NCBI GenBank assembly: GCA_031409875.1
Contig: JANNYB010000062.1
Location: 1-64,000, forward strand
DNA from: CALMEH01 sp031409875
Lineage (GTDB): Bacteria; Acidobacteriota; Blastocatellia; Pyrinomonadales; Pyrinomonadaceae
Reading direction: 5' to 3'
Length of the DNA stretch: 64,000 nt
Positions 8,820-18,553 of this stretch are shown here, one piece after another (the stretch's first letter is position 1; each line of letters starts with the position of its first letter). Both the position numbers and the translations under genes were made by a program. Under the pieces are notes generated by a model that had not been told where the DNA came from, did not search any database, and saw only the letters and a list, made by a program, of their open reading frames with translations.

Positions 8820-9863
8820 ATGAAAAAAAATAAATTGATTTTATCGGCAACTTTTATAATTGCAATGGCGATTTGCGTTTCGGCGCAGACCAAAACATTT
8901 AGCGGTTATGTCAACGGAAGTCCGGTGCAGATGACCTTAACACGCGACGGCGAAAAACTTTCGGGAACATATTTTTACACGCGCATCGGCAAAGATTTGA
9001 AACTTGCCGGAACAATTGACGCAGAAGGGAATTTTAATCTTAAAGAATCGGACGCGGCGGGAAAAACGACAGGCGAATTTACCGGAAAATGGACGGAAGA
9101 ATCTTACCAAAACGGCGCACAACTTTCAGGTGAATGGCGCAAACCGAATTCGGAAGAATCGCTCGGATTTATCGTGAGCGAACAAGTTATCGAATTCGTG
9201 AACGGCGGCAAATTTTCAACGAAAAGTTTTGCCGAAAAAAATAAACCGAAAAAGTTTGAAATTGCCGTTGATTATCCGGTGCTTTCGGGCGCAAATCCGG
9301 CAAACCAGACGAAGTTTAACCAACTTGCAAAAATGCGAGCAATGAGTTCCTCGACAGGTTTCAGAAAATCAATGATGTCGCAAACCGCCGCTGATTTGAA
9401 GAATTTTCCGTCAGGAATGACCAACACTTTGGGCGTAGGTTATAACGTCGAATGGGCGACGGAAAATGTGGTGAGCATTTCGTTTTTGGTCAGCGAATTC
9501 ACCGGCGGAGCGCACGGAAATTATTACACCGACACGCTGAATTTCGATTTGAAAACGGGCAAGGAAATTAAAATGTCCGACCTTTTTCAGCCCGGTTCTA
9601 AATATTTGAAAAAACTTTCGGATTATTCGATTGCCGATTTGAAAACTCGTCTGGGCGAAATGTCCGATGATGAATGGATTAAAACCGGCGCAGGTGAAAA
9701 AGCGGAAAATTTCGGAAGCTGGAATCTGACCAAAAAAGGTTTGATGATAAACTTTGACCCGTATCAAGTCGCCGCTTACGCTGCCGGTCCGCAAACCGTA
9801 ATTATTCCTTACGCGGAACTTTCGGGTGTTTGGCGCAAAGACAAAATGTTTGCCGGAAAATAA
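8820..9863 (+). CDS. Exported PdaC/RsiV-like (DUF4163/DUF3298) protein
   Basis: The product is 347 aa with a signal peptide (MKKNKLILSATFIIAMAICV, cleaved after VSAQ). A good ribosome site GAGGAG lies 5 bases before the ATG. Residues 25-110 are beta-rich and repeat-like (FSGYVNGSPVQMTLTRDGEK). The C-terminal half has the DUF3298/RsiV layout: FTGGAHGNYYTDTLNFDLKT, GKEIKMSDLFQPGSKYLKKL and a final strand region ending VIIPYAELSGVW. RsiV and PdaC members are peptidoglycan-related or lysozyme-binding periplasmic proteins, but no anti-sigma segment or catalytic domain is present here, so only the fold is proposed. Confidence 0.65.
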   Translation: MKKNKLILSATFIIAMAICVSAQTKTFSGYVNGSPVQMTLTRDGEKLSGTYFYTRIGKDLKLAGTIDAEGNFNLKESDAAGKTTGEFTGKWTEESYQNGAQLSGEWRKPNSEESLGFIVSEQVIEFVNGGKFSTKSFAEKNKPKKFEIAVDYPVLSGANPANQTKFNQLAKMRAMSSSTGFRKSMMSQTAADLKNFPSGMTNTLGVGYNVEWATENVVSISFLVSEFTGGAHGNYYTDTLNFDLKTGKEIKMSDLFQPGSKYLKKLSDYSIADLKTRLGEMSDDEWIKTGAGEKAENFGSWNLTKKGLMINFDPYQVAAYAAGPQTVIIPYAELSGVWRKDKMFAGK

Positions 9864-9906
9864 CAAACGAAACTGACTAAAGTTTCCAAATTAGTTAAAC
9901 TAAATG

Positions 9907-9969
9907 TCAGAACAGCGAGCGGTAGCGACCTGCTAAAAATTGGCGAGTCGCTACCGCTCCTCGTTCTGA
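9907..9969. repeat. GGTAGCG-family palindrome, copy 1
   Basis: Left arm TCAGAACAGCGAGCGGTAGC; the right arm is the near-perfect complement GCTACCGCTCCTCGTTCTGA. The same core recurs at 28796, 48864, 53197, 60938 and 61718, so it is a dispersed REP-like family. Confidence 0.85.
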
Positions 9970-9975
9970 TTTTTA

Positions 9976-10707
9976 ATGAAAGGTTTTTTTACAAAAATTC
10001 GCAATTATCTGCAAGAACTCGGCAAACTCACGCCGATAGCTTTTGTTACGACGTTTTTGCCGATGATTGGCGGTTGGACTCTGTTGCTTTTTTTCGCAGT
10101 GCCGCTCGGACATTGGCTACGGACAAATTGGGAAACAGGCTCGTTCGTCTATTTTTTCGGCGTTTTGATTTTTTGCGGTCTGTCGCTTTTGCCAACAAAT
10201 GTTATCGGCATCATCGGCGGTTGGGCTTTCGGATTTGAACTTGGAATTTTACTTTTGATTTCAGCCGTGGTCAGCGCGGCGACGGTTTCTTATTTGATTC
10301 ATACGCGCATTGTCGGCGAAACTTTGCCGCACGTTTTTGAAAAACATCCAAAAGCGCAGGTTATCTATGAAGCGATTGTCGCGCAGGATTTGCGCCGCAC
10401 GACGTTGATAATTTTTCTTCTGCGTCTTTCGCCGGCGATGCCGTTTGCCTTAACAAATTTTTTGATGGCTTCGGCGCGTGTGCCGCTAAGTGCTTATATT
10501 ATCGGAACTTTTCTCGGAATGTTGCCGCGTTCTTCGGCAGTTGTTTTGGTCGGCGCAGGTCTTTCGGAATTGAATTTTTCCGAACCGCAAGAATCGTGGC
10601 TGTTAATTGTCGGAATTGCCGCGACAATAGTTTCGATAATTTTTGTAACAATCATCGCCCGCCGCGCTCTCGAACGTCTAACCAAAGAAAAACAAGCGGT
10701 CGGATAA
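9976..10707 (+). CDS. TVP38/TMEM64 (VTT-domain) family inner-membrane protein
   Basis: The product is 243 aa with hydrophobic segments spread throughout: near 20-40 (IAFVTTFLPMIGGWTLLLFF), 55-80, 85-105 and 205-230. The VTT core has F/G-rich turns such as NVIGIIGGWAFGFELG, plus LLRLSPAMPFALTNFLMASA and GTFLGMLPRSSAVV, typical of DedA/TVP38 proteins. These proteins are membrane proteins with suspected lipid-scramblase or transport roles; the substrate is not predictable. The gene begins just after a GGTAGCG palindrome. Confidence 0.78.
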   Translation: MKGFFTKIRNYLQELGKLTPIAFVTTFLPMIGGWTLLLFFAVPLGHWLRTNWETGSFVYFFGVLIFCGLSLLPTNVIGIIGGWAFGFELGILLLISAVVSAATVSYLIHTRIVGETLPHVFEKHPKAQVIYEAIVAQDLRRTTLIIFLLRLSPAMPFALTNFLMASARVPLSAYIIGTFLGMLPRSSAVVLVGAGLSELNFSEPQESWLLIVGIAATIVSIIFVTIIARRALERLTKEKQAVG

Positions 10708-10745
10708 TTTGATTTCGTCTTGATTTATGTTGTTTAAGAAAAAAT

Positions 10746-10816
10746 AACCACAAAATAACACAAAAATGCACGAAACAAGTCAATCGTTTTGTGCGTTTTT
10801 GTGTTATTTTGTGGTT
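10746..10816. repeat. Inverted repeat with perfect 21-bp arms (AACCACAAAATAACAC...)
   Basis: The arms 10746-10766 and 10796-10816 are perfect complements. Exactly the same arms form the innermost palindrome at 50558-50629, with a different loop. It lies between convergent genes and could also terminate transcription. Confidence 0.88.
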
Positions 10817-10863
10817 TAAAATTTTAGCAACACAAATCAAATATAAAACACGAAAGTCAAAAT

Positions 10864-11778
10864 TCAAGCATTTTCTAAAATCTTTCGATAAACTTCCGTG
10901 TCCACATTTCCGCCGCTGATGACGGCGCAGATTTTTTTATCTTTGAATTTCTCTTTGTTGTTTAAAATCGCGCCCAAAGTTAATGCTCCGGTCGGTTCTG
11001 ATTTCAAATTTGCGAGATTAAAAAGCAGACGCACGGCTTCCGAAAGTGTTTCGTCCGAAACTTCTAAAATCTCCGAAACGCCGGTTTTGATGATTTCCCA
11101 ATTATGATTTCCGAGCGAAAGCGTTCGCGCACCGTCTGCCAAAGTCATCGGTTCTTGTTCGTTTGCGATGATTTTTCCGGCTTTCAGAGAACGCGCCGCA
11201 TCGTTTCCAAGAAGCGGTTCTGCGCCGATTAAATTTGCTTGATGACCGTTGCGACACAAGCCTTTTGAAATTCCCGAAATCAAACCGCCGCCGCCGATTG
11301 GCACGATGACGACATCAAAATCCTTTGCCGAAAGCTCATCGCCGAGCGTCGAATTTCCTTCGATAACAAACAAATCGTTGTATGCCGAAGCCACATAACA
11401 ATCGGGCATTTTAGCCGCAAGTTGCGCGACTCTTTTACTGCGTTCGACAATTTTTGTATCAACAAGGTCAACGGTCGCGCCGTAAGATTTGACCGCTTCA
11501 ATCTTAACTTTCGCCGAAGTTTCGGGCATTACAACGACGCATTTTTTGTTCAATAATTTACACGCCAACGCTAAAGCCTGACCGAAATTTCCCGACGAAG
11601 CCGTGAGAATTTCATCGTTTTCGACATTTAACGCCAAATTATAAGCGGCACGGAATTTAAAACTTCCCGTATGCTGAAAAGTTTCGGACGCAAGCGTTAA
11701 ATCAATGCCGAGATGCGTTTTAAGTTTTTCCGATTCGATAAAAACGGTCGGGCGAATTGCTTCGAGCAGAGTTTTCAT
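10864..11778 (-). CDS. PLP-dependent threonine/serine dehydratase-like enzyme
   Basis: The product is 304 aa, the size of catabolic (regulatory-domain-free) threonine ammonia-lyases and serine racemases. The PLP lysine lies in HTGSFKFRAAYNLAL. The substrate loop is TASSGNFGQALALAC and the phosphate-binding glycine run is VPIGGGGLISGISKGL. The conserved C-terminal ISGGNVD is present. It would deaminate threonine or serine to a 2-oxo acid and ammonia. No ACT domain follows, so classical isoleucine feedback is not expected. It is convergent with the TVP38 gene. Exact substrate preference is open. Confidence 0.82.
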   Translation of the reverse strand: MKTLLEAIRPTVFIESEKLKTHLGIDLTLASETFQHTGSFKFRAAYNLALNVENDEILTASSGNFGQALALACKLLNKKCVVVMPETSAKVKIEAVKSYGATVDLVDTKIVERSKRVAQLAAKMPDCYVASAYNDLFVIEGNSTLGDELSAKDFDVVIVPIGGGGLISGISKGLCRNGHQANLIGAEPLLGNDAARSLKAGKIIANEQEPMTLADGARTLSLGNHNWEIIKTGVSEILEVSDETLSEAVRLLFNLANLKSEPTGALTLGAILNNKEKFKDKKICAVISGGNVDTEVYRKILENA

Positions 11779-11827
11779 AGAAAAGATTTTACTTCAAATT
11801 GAAGGGTGTGCAAATTAAAAAGAAAAG

Positions 11828-11938
11828 AAACACTTCGGAATAAGTGAAAAGTGAAAGGTGAAAGATGATAAGGAAAAACCTTTCACCTTTCACCTTTCAC
11901 TTTTCACCTCGCACTTATTCCAAATCGGTTAAAGTGTT
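11828..11938. repeat. Heptamer-built inverted repeat (GTGAAAG words)
   Basis: GTGAAAA-GTGAAAG-GTGAAAG on the left faces CTTTCAC copies on the right. Outer arms AACACTT and GGAATAAGTG pair with CACTTATTCC and AAGTGTT. With the next element it fills most of the 325-bp gap 11779-12104. Confidence 0.85.
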
Positions 11939-11950
11939 GAAAATAAACCT

Positions 11951-12100
11951 AAGCAGGTGAGCAAAAGTTTTGTCAGATTTTGCTTGGCGTTCGGAGTTCC
12001 AACTTTAGTTGGCTTGCGCCAGCGAAGCGCGGCGCAAGAGCCAGCTAAAGCTGGAACTCCAAACTTTTCAAAATGCCTCAAAACTTTTGCTCACCTGCTT
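11951..12100. repeat. Nested palindrome with perfect 22-bp outer arms
   Basis: The outer arms 11951-11972 and 12079-12100 are perfect complements (AAGCAGGTGAGCAAAAGTTT...). Inside sits a second pair, 11993-12014 with 12039-12060 (GGAGTTCCAACTTTAGTTGG and its near complement), around a GC-rich core. It ends 4 bases from the stop of the regulator gene. Confidence 0.88.
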
Positions 12101-12104
12101 ACTT

Positions 12105-14219
12105 TTATTTCAAACCTTTTAACAATAAAGCATCGTGCCGCCAGTTTCCGCGAATGAAGGCGGTTTTTTTGCCGTCGGGCAAAAATTGGATGTCCCAAAA
12201 TTGTTCATCACTCAAATCGTGTAAAAGCGTCGGTTTTTCCTCGTTCAAGTTTTGCGCCCAAATAGTATCGCTGGCATTTCTCGCGTCCATCGAATACGCC
12301 AAAGTTTCATTGTTTTGCCAATGTAGAAAATAAGCCGAGCCATTGACTTCGGCAACGGCGAAAGTTTTCAAAATCTCTTTGGTTTCGAGCAACATTACGT
12401 TAATTTTGACTTTATTTGTTTCCTTATCTCGAAACAGAAAGGCGAGACGGTTTCCGTCGGGCGAAAATGCTTGAAAATAGCCGACATTTTCGCCGAACGA
12501 GCTTTCTTCACCGCCTTCGAGCGAAACTTTCATCAAATCATCGGTCATCGCCGATTGATAGTAAAGAAATTTTCCGTCGGGCGTAACGAAACGCGAATAA
12601 CCGCCGTTTTTGTTGGTAATTTGCACTTGATTACTGCCGTCAATATTCATTCGCCAAATCCGGCTTTCGCCCGTGCGGTTTGACGTAAAGAAAATATAGC
12701 GATTGTCGGGCGACACCAACGGATGCGTGTCAAGTCCTTTGTCATTAGTCAGTTGGCGTTGATTTGCGCCGTCTGCGTCCATCAGCCAAATATCTTCATT
12801 TCCCGCCGTGTCGGTTGCATAAACAATTTTGCCATCGGGCGAAAAAGCAAAATTATCTCTGGCTTGCGTGAGCATCTTGAAACTATTCGGATTTGCGGCA
12901 TCTTGAATAAACAAATGAAAATCGGCAGTAATGATGGTTGCCGTCAACAAGTCGGCATTTTGATTCAGACTTAATGTGGCGTAATTGATTGAATCATTCG
13001 TTAAAGAATCAACTTTGCCGGTGTTGTAATCAACCTGCAAAATTTTGACTGTTTCGCCAATTTTTTTATCGGCGGAAAAAAACAAGCCGCTTTTGTTCGG
13101 CAACCATTCGACATCTTTGATATGAAAGAATTTGTCCGGCATTATCTCGCGCTGTGCGCCGGTTTCGATGTTGATTTCGACCAAACCCATTTCTTGCGAA
13201 GCATTCATCGAATGCCCATAAACGGCGGCAATCGTTTTGCCATCGGGCGAAAAAGCGTTTGCCAAAAAACCGTTCGGACTTTCCGAAACTTTGAGTTCAC
13301 GCTCATTTTTGCCGTCCACATCAATGACCATCAGTTTGTTGGAATATTGAGGGCTTTGGGCATCGCGGATGAAAGAAATTTGTTTGTCGTCGGGCGAAAT
13401 ACTTATCCAACCCTGAGTATTTTCAGCTACTTTTGTCGGAACGCCTCCAAAAACCGGAATCCGATAAATGCCCAAAAAACTGATTTCTTTACTGATTTGT
13501 TTTGTAAAAAAGAGCGTTTCGCCGTCTTTTGAAAAAGCTAGTCCGAAATAAAGTTCATCGGAAGGCGGAATAATTTGCGTGTTGTTGGCGGTTTCAAGAT
13601 GTCGCAGCCAGAGGCTTTCTTTGCCGTTGGCTTGATTAGTGTAAGCGACATATTTTCCGTGCGATGAAATAACGGCAGAATGAACTTTTCCCGTATCCGA
13701 AAGTTTTGTCGAAGAAAATTCGGCGGATAAAATCGGCGCGAAAATGTGCGAAGAATTTTTTTGCCAGAGCCACGATGCAAAACCGAGCGAACTTATCAAA
13801 ACGATAATTAAAACGGCGGCAAATAAGTAGGAATGTCTGAAAATCGGGACAGTTTTTTTTGGCAAAACGGCGGGCGCAATTTCTTTGCGTTCGGCAAATT
13901 CGCGGACTTCGGCGATAAAACGATAACCGCGGCGCGGAACGGTTTCGATATAAGTCGGGCTGGTTGCGCTATCGCCCAAAGCCTTGCGAATCATTTTGAT
14001 ATTAAAAGTCAGATTGCTTTCTTCAACAAAACGGTCGTGCCAGATTTTCCGCATCAACTCATCTTTTTCAACCAAACGGTCGGCATTTTCCACTAAAACA
14101 TTGAGCGTTTCAAACATCTTTCGCGTAATGGACATATTTATTCCATCGCGCTCTAAAACCTTGTTGGTAACATCAAGACGAAAATTTCCAAATTCGTAAA
14201 ATTGTTTTAATTCAACCAT
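12105..14219 (-). CDS. CadC-like winged-helix membrane regulator with TolB/PD40 propeller
   Basis: The product is 704 aa. Residues 1-105 are an OmpR/CadC-type winged helix (FRLDVTNKVLERDGINMSIT through ATSPTYIETVPRRGYRFIAE). A basic linker is followed by one membrane span near 130-150 (LFAAVLIIVLISSLGFASWL). The remaining 550 residues are PD40/TolB repeats with FSPDGK-type turns (AFSPDGKTIAAVYG, FAFSPDGKIVYATD, LVSPDNRYIFFTSNRTGESR), which form a periplasmic propeller. The architecture suggests sensing outside the inner membrane coupled to DNA binding inside; ligand and targets are unknown. Such fusions are common in Acidobacteriota. Confidence 0.85.
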   Translation of the reverse strand: MVELKQFYEFGNFRLDVTNKVLERDGINMSITRKMFETLNVLVENADRLVEKDELMRKIWHDRFVEESNLTFNIKMIRKALGDSATSPTYIETVPRRGYRFIAEVREFAERKEIAPAVLPKKTVPIFRHSYLFAAVLIIVLISSLGFASWLWQKNSSHIFAPILSAEFSSTKLSDTGKVHSAVISSHGKYVAYTNQANGKESLWLRHLETANNTQIIPPSDELYFGLAFSKDGETLFFTKQISKEISFLGIYRIPVFGGVPTKVAENTQGWISISPDDKQISFIRDAQSPQYSNKLMVIDVDGKNERELKVSESPNGFLANAFSPDGKTIAAVYGHSMNASQEMGLVEINIETGAQREIMPDKFFHIKDVEWLPNKSGLFFSADKKIGETVKILQVDYNTGKVDSLTNDSINYATLSLNQNADLLTATIITADFHLFIQDAANPNSFKMLTQARDNFAFSPDGKIVYATDTAGNEDIWLMDADGANQRQLTNDKGLDTHPLVSPDNRYIFFTSNRTGESRIWRMNIDGSNQVQITNKNGGYSRFVTPDGKFLYYQSAMTDDLMKVSLEGGEESSFGENVGYFQAFSPDGNRLAFLFRDKETNKVKINVMLLETKEILKTFAVAEVNGSAYFLHWQNNETLAYSMDARNASDTIWAQNLNEEKPTLLHDLSDEQFWDIQFLPDGKKTAFIRGNWRHDALLLKGLK

Positions 14220-14385
14220 TTTGCCAATCTCACCGAAAAACTCACCGAAATCTCATCGTTTTCTTAGGACTTTTTTTTTATAAAAGTTTAGATTCAACAT
14301 AGTTCGCAGAAGTTGTGTCTTCAATAATTTTAGCTCATCGAACGGAGAACACCAAATTTATGATGAAGAGTTGTTTTTTGATAGT

Positions 14386-14615
14386 AGGGCAATTGCAAAG
14401 TCAGAGTTTTTTCTTGTCATCGAAGATGACCAACACTATAGCCTAGCGAGAATCGCTAGGAAGGTAGCAACAAGAAAATCGCTCGCTGAAAGCGAGCAAC
14501 AAATAGGCGTTTGTTTGTTCGACGCTTTCAGCGTCGGGATATACATTAACTAGCAACCTAGCGATTCTCGCTAGGCTATAATGTTTGTCGCCTTTGGCGA
14601 CTTCGCAATAGCCCT
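14386..14615. mobile_element. 230-bp MITE sharing ends with the IS at the window start
   Basis: The left end AGGGCAATTGCAAAGTCAG matches the IS end at 119-139 (read on the minus strand) at 19 of 21 positions. The right end is GACTTCGCAATAGCCCT. Inside are palindromes CTAGCGAGAATCGCTAG and CGCTCGCTGAAAGCGAG, and GACGCTTTCAGCGTC. There is no coding capacity. It is probably mobilised by the transposase whose tail is at position 2. The 166 bp between the regulator start (14219) and 14386 hold only probable promoter DNA. Confidence 0.75.
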
Positions 14616-14635
14616 TTTTTTGACAGAAATTTCGG

Positions 14636-17600
14636 ATGAAAAGGTTTATCAGAATGCCATACAAATTTATGAATACCAATAAAATTATGAATACTAATAA
14701 AAAATTGTTTTGGCTGGTCGGTGCATCGGCATTGACGCTATTGATTTTGACAATTTGTTTTTCTGACTTTCAGAAAACAAGCGCGGCGACTTTCGCGCAA
14801 CAGCAGAAACTTTTGCCGGGCGTAACTGCCAGCGATAACTTTGGCTCTGACATTTGCATCAACGGAAACACCGCCGTGGTCGGCGCACCAAACGATAACC
14901 TCAGCCGCGGCTCGGCTTTTGTCTTTGTGCGCGTGGATTCGAGTTGGACGCAACAAGCAGTAATCACGGCGAGCGATGGCGCGGTCGGCGATAGTTTCGG
15001 ACAATCGGTTTCGATTGACGGCGACCGAATTATCATCGGTGCGCCGAACGATGACGGGACTGTTGCCCCAAATCAAGGCTCGGCTTACGTCTTCACGCGA
15101 ACGGGAACGACTTGGACTCAAGATGCAAAAATCACGCAGACATCAGGCGCAACTTCAGACGGCAATTTTGGCAACGATGTCAGCATCTCAGGCACCACCG
15201 TTGTTATTGGCGCGTCAGGTTACTTTGTCGGCTCTTTCACCGGTTCGGTTTTCGTTTATTTGGCGACCGGAACAGTTTGGAATCTCCAAGCGGAAATCTC
15301 AGCCAACACAGGCGCAAACCGTCAGAGTTTTGACGGTTATGGAAAGTCTGTCGCCATCAACGCCAATTCAATCATCATCGGTTCACCGACAAGAGCCAGC
15401 AGCGATGGTGTTAGTTCATTTTCAAACTCCGGCGGGGCTTACGTCTTCTTTCGCACAGGCACGACTTGGACACAACAAGCATTGTTCTCAAACATACGAC
15501 TTGGGGCGGCGAACGACCAATTCGGAACTTCGGTGGCGATTGACGGAAACACGGTAGCTGTCGGTATGCCGTTTAAAGAGCGTCTATTACCAATTACAAT
15601 TATATTCAATGTCGGCAGTGCGTTTATTTACACCCGAAGCGGCACGACTTGGACGCAGCAACAAGAAATCAATGCCGGAAGCCTCACCGGAGGCGATTTT
15701 TTCGGGCGCAACATATCACTTAGCGGCAACACGGTGGTTACTTCGGCAGCTACGAGCGACAAAGTTTGGTTTCGTTCGGGAACAAGTTGGTCTCAACAAT
15801 CATCGCTCACAAGCAGTAACAGCAAATCGGTTTCAGCAAGCGGCGACACGGCTTTAACCTCATCGCTCGGCTTTGTTCGCGCCTTCCTTCGCACCGGAAC
15901 AACGTGGGCATTCCAAGAAGAATTTACTGCCGGCGAGGGCGAAACATTTGGACAATTTGCGAGGGCTGTCGCGCTTAGTGAAGACGGCAAAACTGCGGTT
16001 GTCGGAATGCCTAACGGTGATTCGGATACTGCGACTGACGCGGGCAAGGCTTACGTTTATGATTTTGATGAAAATTCAAACTCTTGGAGACAAAGTGCCG
16101 TCTTGACAGCAAGCGATGGCGCGTTCGGCGACGATTTTGGCGTTTCTGTTTCCATCAGCAAAGACACGATTGTTATTGGTGCGGAATTGACGGGCGACAA
16201 CCGGGGATCGGCTTACGTTTTTACTAAAACAGGCACGACTTGGACACAGCAAGCCAAACTAATCGCCAGCGACGGAGCAGACGGCGACCGCTTTGGTTTT
16301 TCGGTTGACATAAGCGGCAACACGGTTGCCATCGGCGCAATCGAGGCAAATGGACATCTGCCGGTTGACCAAGGCTCTGTTTATGTTTTTATACGAAACG
16401 GCACGACTTGGTTTCAAGTTCAAGAACTCCACGCGAGCGATGCCACAGGCTTTGAGTTTTTTGGAAATGCAGTTAGCTTGAAGGGCGACACGCTCGTCGT
16501 CGGTTCGGTTCTTTCGGACGTTGGCGGCAACGAAAATCAAGGCGCGGCTTACGTCTTCAGACGCATCACCGGCAGTTGGTTACAGCAACAAAAATTGTTT
16601 GCCGCCGACGGCGAAGCAAACAATTTCTTCGGACAATTTTTGAGCGTTGACGGTGATCGAGTTGTCATTGCCTCGCGCACCACCAACAACTTGGGCGCGG
16701 CTTACGTTTTCAAACAAACCGCGTCAACTTGGTCGCTCGAACAAAAGTTGCTTGACAGCGAAGGCGTTCCAAATGATTTTGGCGGCAGCGCGGTTGATAT
16801 TGACGGCGACACAATTTTGGTCAGCGCGTCCGCTGATGACATTGTGAGCGCAAACGATAATCACGGTTCGGTGCGTGTCTTTGTGCGTTCAAATTCCGTC
16901 TGGAGCGAAGCTCAAATTCTAACGGCAAGCGACGGCGCGAATGAAGACAGAATAGGTGAAAACGGGCTGGCAGTTTCTAAAAATACATTTTTTGTCGGTT
17001 GCCCCAACGACAGCAATGGTGCTTTAACCTCACAAGGTTCGGCTTACGTCTTCGTTGCAAATTCGGAAGACTTTTTTTGGAACGGCGCAACGAGTTCCGA
17101 TTGGAACACAGGCGGAAATTGGAACGTGGGCGACGACCCGACGACGTTTGACACGGTATTCATTCCTTCGGTCAGCGTTACAAACGAAGCCGGCATCAGC
17201 AATGCCGATGCAAGCGTCAATGACTTATTCATCAACGCCGGACGTTCGTTGACAATTGCAACCGGGCGCACGTTGATTGTCCACGGCGATTTAACATTGG
17301 ACGGCACAATTACGGGCGGCGGAACGCTGATTTTCAAAGGCGAAAATTTCGTCGCAAACAACACCGTCAGCGTGAACGAAGTCCGCTTTCCGGCAGGCAT
17401 TCACAAACTTTCCGGCACTGGGCTTTTCATTCCAAACACAATTACCGTTACCGCTGACGCAACCTTGCAATTAGACAGCGACCAAACAATAAATCGCCTT
17501 GTCATCAACGCGGGCGGTCTTGTTACTTCAACATCGGCGAGAAATTTGACCTTCATCGGCAACGGCGCAGTCTTAACAAACAACGGTTCGCAATCTAACT

Positions 17601-18490
17601 TTGATGTCAACAACAACATCACCGTAATTTTTGCAGGCACACAAGCACAATCAACCGGAGCGGGAACTTTTCTTCAATGTAACAGTCTGACCGTCAACAA
17701 TCCTTCGGGCGTTACGCTTGGGCAAGGTGCGATTGTCAGCCAAGTGTTATCGCTTCAAAGCGGCGATTTGAACACGGGGATTTTCAGTTTGCAAATGTCG
17801 CCCGCGGCTACATCAACCGGCACGGGCGATGTTGTCGGAAATGTCATAAGGACAGGCTTTACCACGACTAACACGCTCAGTTTTGGCAATCCTTTCAACA
17901 CGATTCGATTTAACTCATCGGGAACTCTGCCAACTAGCGTAACCGTGAATTTGGTCAAATCGTTTCCGCCCGCGTTCAGCAACGCCGTCCGCCGCAATTA
18001 CACAATTACATCACTTGGCGGACTCAATTTCAGCGCAACGGTTCGGCTTCATTATCAAGATTCGGAATTGAACGGCAACAGCGAAACGACGCTCGGACTG
18101 TGGCGCAGAAACGCGACGACTTGGGTAAATCTCGGCGCATCATCGCGCAATTCAACCGACAATTGGGTTGAATTGACGGGCGTTGCTGCATTTTCGCCGT
18201 GGGCAATTTCCAGTCCAGCCGGACCGACGGCGGCAAATGTTTCGGTCGGCGGTCGCGTCGCGGCGGCAAACGGTTACGGCATTCGCAATGTCATCGTTTC
18301 GCTGATTGATGCCGACGGCACGACGCGCACGGCGCGGACAAGCACTTTCGGTTATTACAATTTCGACGAAGTTCCGGTTGGCACAATCATCGTCAGCGTC
18401 GCCTCAAAACGCTTTACCTTTGCCGATCCAACGCAGGTTCTCAGCGTTTCGGAAAACGTCGGCGATGTAGATTTTACGGCAATCGAGTAA
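14636..18490 (+). CDS. Large secreted FG-GAP repeat protein with carboxypeptidase-regulatory-like C-terminus
   Basis: The product is up to 1284 aa. The true start may be the ATG at 14687, which gives a compact signal peptide (MNTNKKLFWLVGASALTLLI, cleavage after TSAA); an 18-base tandem duplication created the upstream in-frame ATGs. Residues about 60-800 are some fifteen FG-GAP blades with the cycle 'ASDG...GDSFGQSVSIDGD..IIGAPN....GSAYVFTRTGTTWTQ'. About 810-1100 is beta-solenoid-like (SLTIATGRTLIVHGDLTLDG). The last 85 residues (SVGGRVAAANGYGIRNVIVS ... FGYYNFDEV) form a carboxypeptidase-regulatory-like fold that recurs at the end of the protease at 42273. Extracellular or surface adhesion is likely. 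The gene is just downstream of a MITE. Confidence 0.82.
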   Translation: MKRFIRMPYKFMNTNKIMNTNKKLFWLVGASALTLLILTICFSDFQKTSAATFAQQQKLLPGVTASDNFGSDICINGNTAVVGAPNDNLSRGSAFVFVRVDSSWTQQAVITASDGAVGDSFGQSVSIDGDRIIIGAPNDDGTVAPNQGSAYVFTRTGTTWTQDAKITQTSGATSDGNFGNDVSISGTTVVIGASGYFVGSFTGSVFVYLATGTVWNLQAEISANTGANRQSFDGYGKSVAINANSIIIGSPTRASSDGVSSFSNSGGAYVFFRTGTTWTQQALFSNIRLGAANDQFGTSVAIDGNTVAVGMPFKERLLPITIIFNVGSAFIYTRSGTTWTQQQEINAGSLTGGDFFGRNISLSGNTVVTSAATSDKVWFRSGTSWSQQSSLTSSNSKSVSASGDTALTSSLGFVRAFLRTGTTWAFQEEFTAGEGETFGQFARAVALSEDGKTAVVGMPNGDSDTATDAGKAYVYDFDENSNSWRQSAVLTASDGAFGDDFGVSVSISKDTIVIGAELTGDNRGSAYVFTKTGTTWTQQAKLIASDGADGDRFGFSVDISGNTVAIGAIEANGHLPVDQGSVYVFIRNGTTWFQVQELHASDATGFEFFGNAVSLKGDTLVVGSVLSDVGGNENQGAAYVFRRITGSWLQQQKLFAADGEANNFFGQFLSVDGDRVVIASRTTNNLGAAYVFKQTASTWSLEQKLLDSEGVPNDFGGSAVDIDGDTILVSASADDIVSANDNHGSVRVFVRSNSVWSEAQILTASDGANEDRIGENGLAVSKNTFFVGCPNDSNGALTSQGSAYVFVANSEDFFWNGATSSDWNTGGNWNVGDDPTTFDTVFIPSVSVTNEAGISNADASVNDLFINAGRSLTIATGRTLIVHGDLTLDGTITGGGTLIFKGENFVANNTVSVNEVRFPAGIHKLSGTGLFIPNTITVTADATLQLDSDQTINRLVINAGGLVTSTSARNLTFIGNGAVLTNNGSQSNFDVNNNITVIFAGTQAQSTGAGTFLQCNSLTVNNPSGVTLGQGAIVSQVLSLQSGDLNTGIFSLQMSPAATSTGTGDVVGNVIRTGFTTTNTLSFGNPFNTIRFNSSGTLPTSVTVNLVKSFPPAFSNAVRRNYTITSLGGLNFSATVRLHYQDSELNGNSETTLGLWRRNATTWVNLGASSRNSTDNWVELTGVAAFSPWAISSPAGPTAANVSVGGRVAAANGYGIRNVIVSLIDADGTTRTARTSTFGYYNFDEVPVGTIIVSVASKRFTFADPTQVLSVSENVGDVDFTAIE

Positions 18491-18553
18491 AATTGTCGTA
18501 ACCGCTCTAATAATGCGAAACAGGAAGAGTTTGTGTCTAAAGCGGCAAAGAAT

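Noticed and set aside
14386..14615. Target duplication around the IS-like MITE
   Set aside because: Flanks (TTGATAGT and TTTTTTGA) do not match; no duplication is claimed.
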